In this document: one piece after another, positions 63,924 through 64,000 of the stretch
Layout: the number at the start of each line of letters is the position of its first letter
Numbering within the stretch: the first letter of the stretch is position 1
NCBI GenBank assembly: GCA_944388585.1
Contig: CALXJI010000002.1
Location: 221,758-285,757 of the forward strand
Reading direction: 5' to 3'
Source of the DNA: an uncultured Clostridia bacterium
GTDB taxonomy: Bacteria > Bacillota > Clostridia > TANB77 > CAG-465
DNA: 64,000 nt
Notes under the pieces: generated by a model
The model's input: the letters and a program-made list of their open reading frames with translations, nothing else
Databases searched by the model: none
What the model was told of the DNA's origin: nothing
Program-made: the position numbers and the translations under genes

Positions 63924-63936
63924 TCACTCCGACCAA
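63924..63936. repeat. attR core of the integrative element
   Basis: TCACTCCGACCAA, identical to 51716-51728, without a tRNA body to its left. Confidence 0.85.
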
Positions 63937-63952
63937 AAGAAAAATATTCTTG

Positions 63953-63990
63953 AAAGACTTGAAACAACTAGGTTTCAGGTCTTTTGTTTT
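63953..63990 (+). terminator. Terminator after attR
   Basis: AAAGACTTGAAAC pairs with GTTTCAGGTCTTT (one G-U), then T. It was probably the terminator of tRNA-Pro before the insertion. Confidence 0.7.
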
Positions 63991-64000
63991 ATCTAAATTT

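Larger units (their letters stand above)
51716..63936. mobile_element. 12.2-kb integrative element in tRNA-Pro carrying a defence-like cassette
   Basis: A tyrosine recombinase gene lies next to the tRNA-Pro 3' end, and the 13-bp tRNA end sequence reappears at 63924-63936 with no tRNA body before it. These are attL and attR of an element of about 12,208 bp. Cargo: recombinase, TPR membrane protein, DUF2357 nuclease, McrB-like AAA+, coiled-coil and small proteins, a Schlafen-type protein and a phage-collar-like protein. No conjugation, replication or capsid genes are present, so movement probably depends on the recombinase plus helper functions. Confidence 0.85.

Overview
The window is AT-rich, densely coded DNA from a low-GC Gram-positive bacterium, most likely a member of the Clostridia. 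This rests on an S-box (SAM-I) riboswitch before metK, a T-box leader before a valS operon, a CIRCE/HrcA operator before a small heat-shock gene, AdhE-type fermentation, RicT (YaaT), a GH25-LysM lysozyme and Gram-positive-style promoters and ribosome sites. The standard genetic code fits every intact gene. A species cannot be named from the sequence.

Layout. 1-30 kb is mostly housekeeping sequence in short operons separated by clear intrinsic terminators: cell-wall proteins (M23, S11 and GH25-LysM), tRNA modification (U32, TtcA-like), repair (endonuclease IV-like), tyrS, adhE, metK, hsp20, two tRNA genes (Leu-UAA, Glu-CUC) and several HD or hydrolase genes. Scattered in it are two DUF4143/AAA_14 ATPase genes, one broken by an 8-bp tandem duplication and both preceded by inverted repeats; a frameshifted orphan gene; and a small CRISPR array (23026-23258) with 36-bp repeats and about 30-bp spacers but no cas gene in the window.

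30-38 kb holds single-gene units, each with its own promoter and terminator, many of unrecognised function. Three share a promoter with the same extra block upstream of the -35. A small RNA with a tRNA-like T-arm has its own promoter and terminator at 34.75-34.92 kb. dapF, a radical-SAM gene and a Nudix gene lie here too. 38.3-41.5 kb is the T-box-controlled valS operon.

41.8-46.2 kb is a cluster of HipA-like kinase genes, each followed by a gene for a protein of about 105 residues that may correspond to the N-terminal HipA subdomain (compare HipT and HipS of HipBST). One kinase looks catalytically intact, its tandem paralogue looks degenerate, a third small protein stands alone, and no HipB-like gene is present. 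46.3-51.4 kb is a conserved housekeeping operon (acpS, metG, lepB, holB, ricT, ferredoxin).

51.7-63.9 kb is a 12.2-kb integrative element inserted at the 3' end of a tRNA-Pro(UGG) gene. It is bounded by a 13-bp direct repeat (51716-51728 and 63924-63936) and has a tyrosine recombinase next to attL. Its cargo looks like a defence cassette: a four-gene operon of a small protein, a coiled-coil protein, an McrB-like AAA+ motor and a DUF2357/McrC-like PD-(D/E)xK nuclease. A Schlafen/AlbA_2-type regulator, a TPR membrane protein and a membrane-anchored protein with a phage tail-collar-like domain accompany it.
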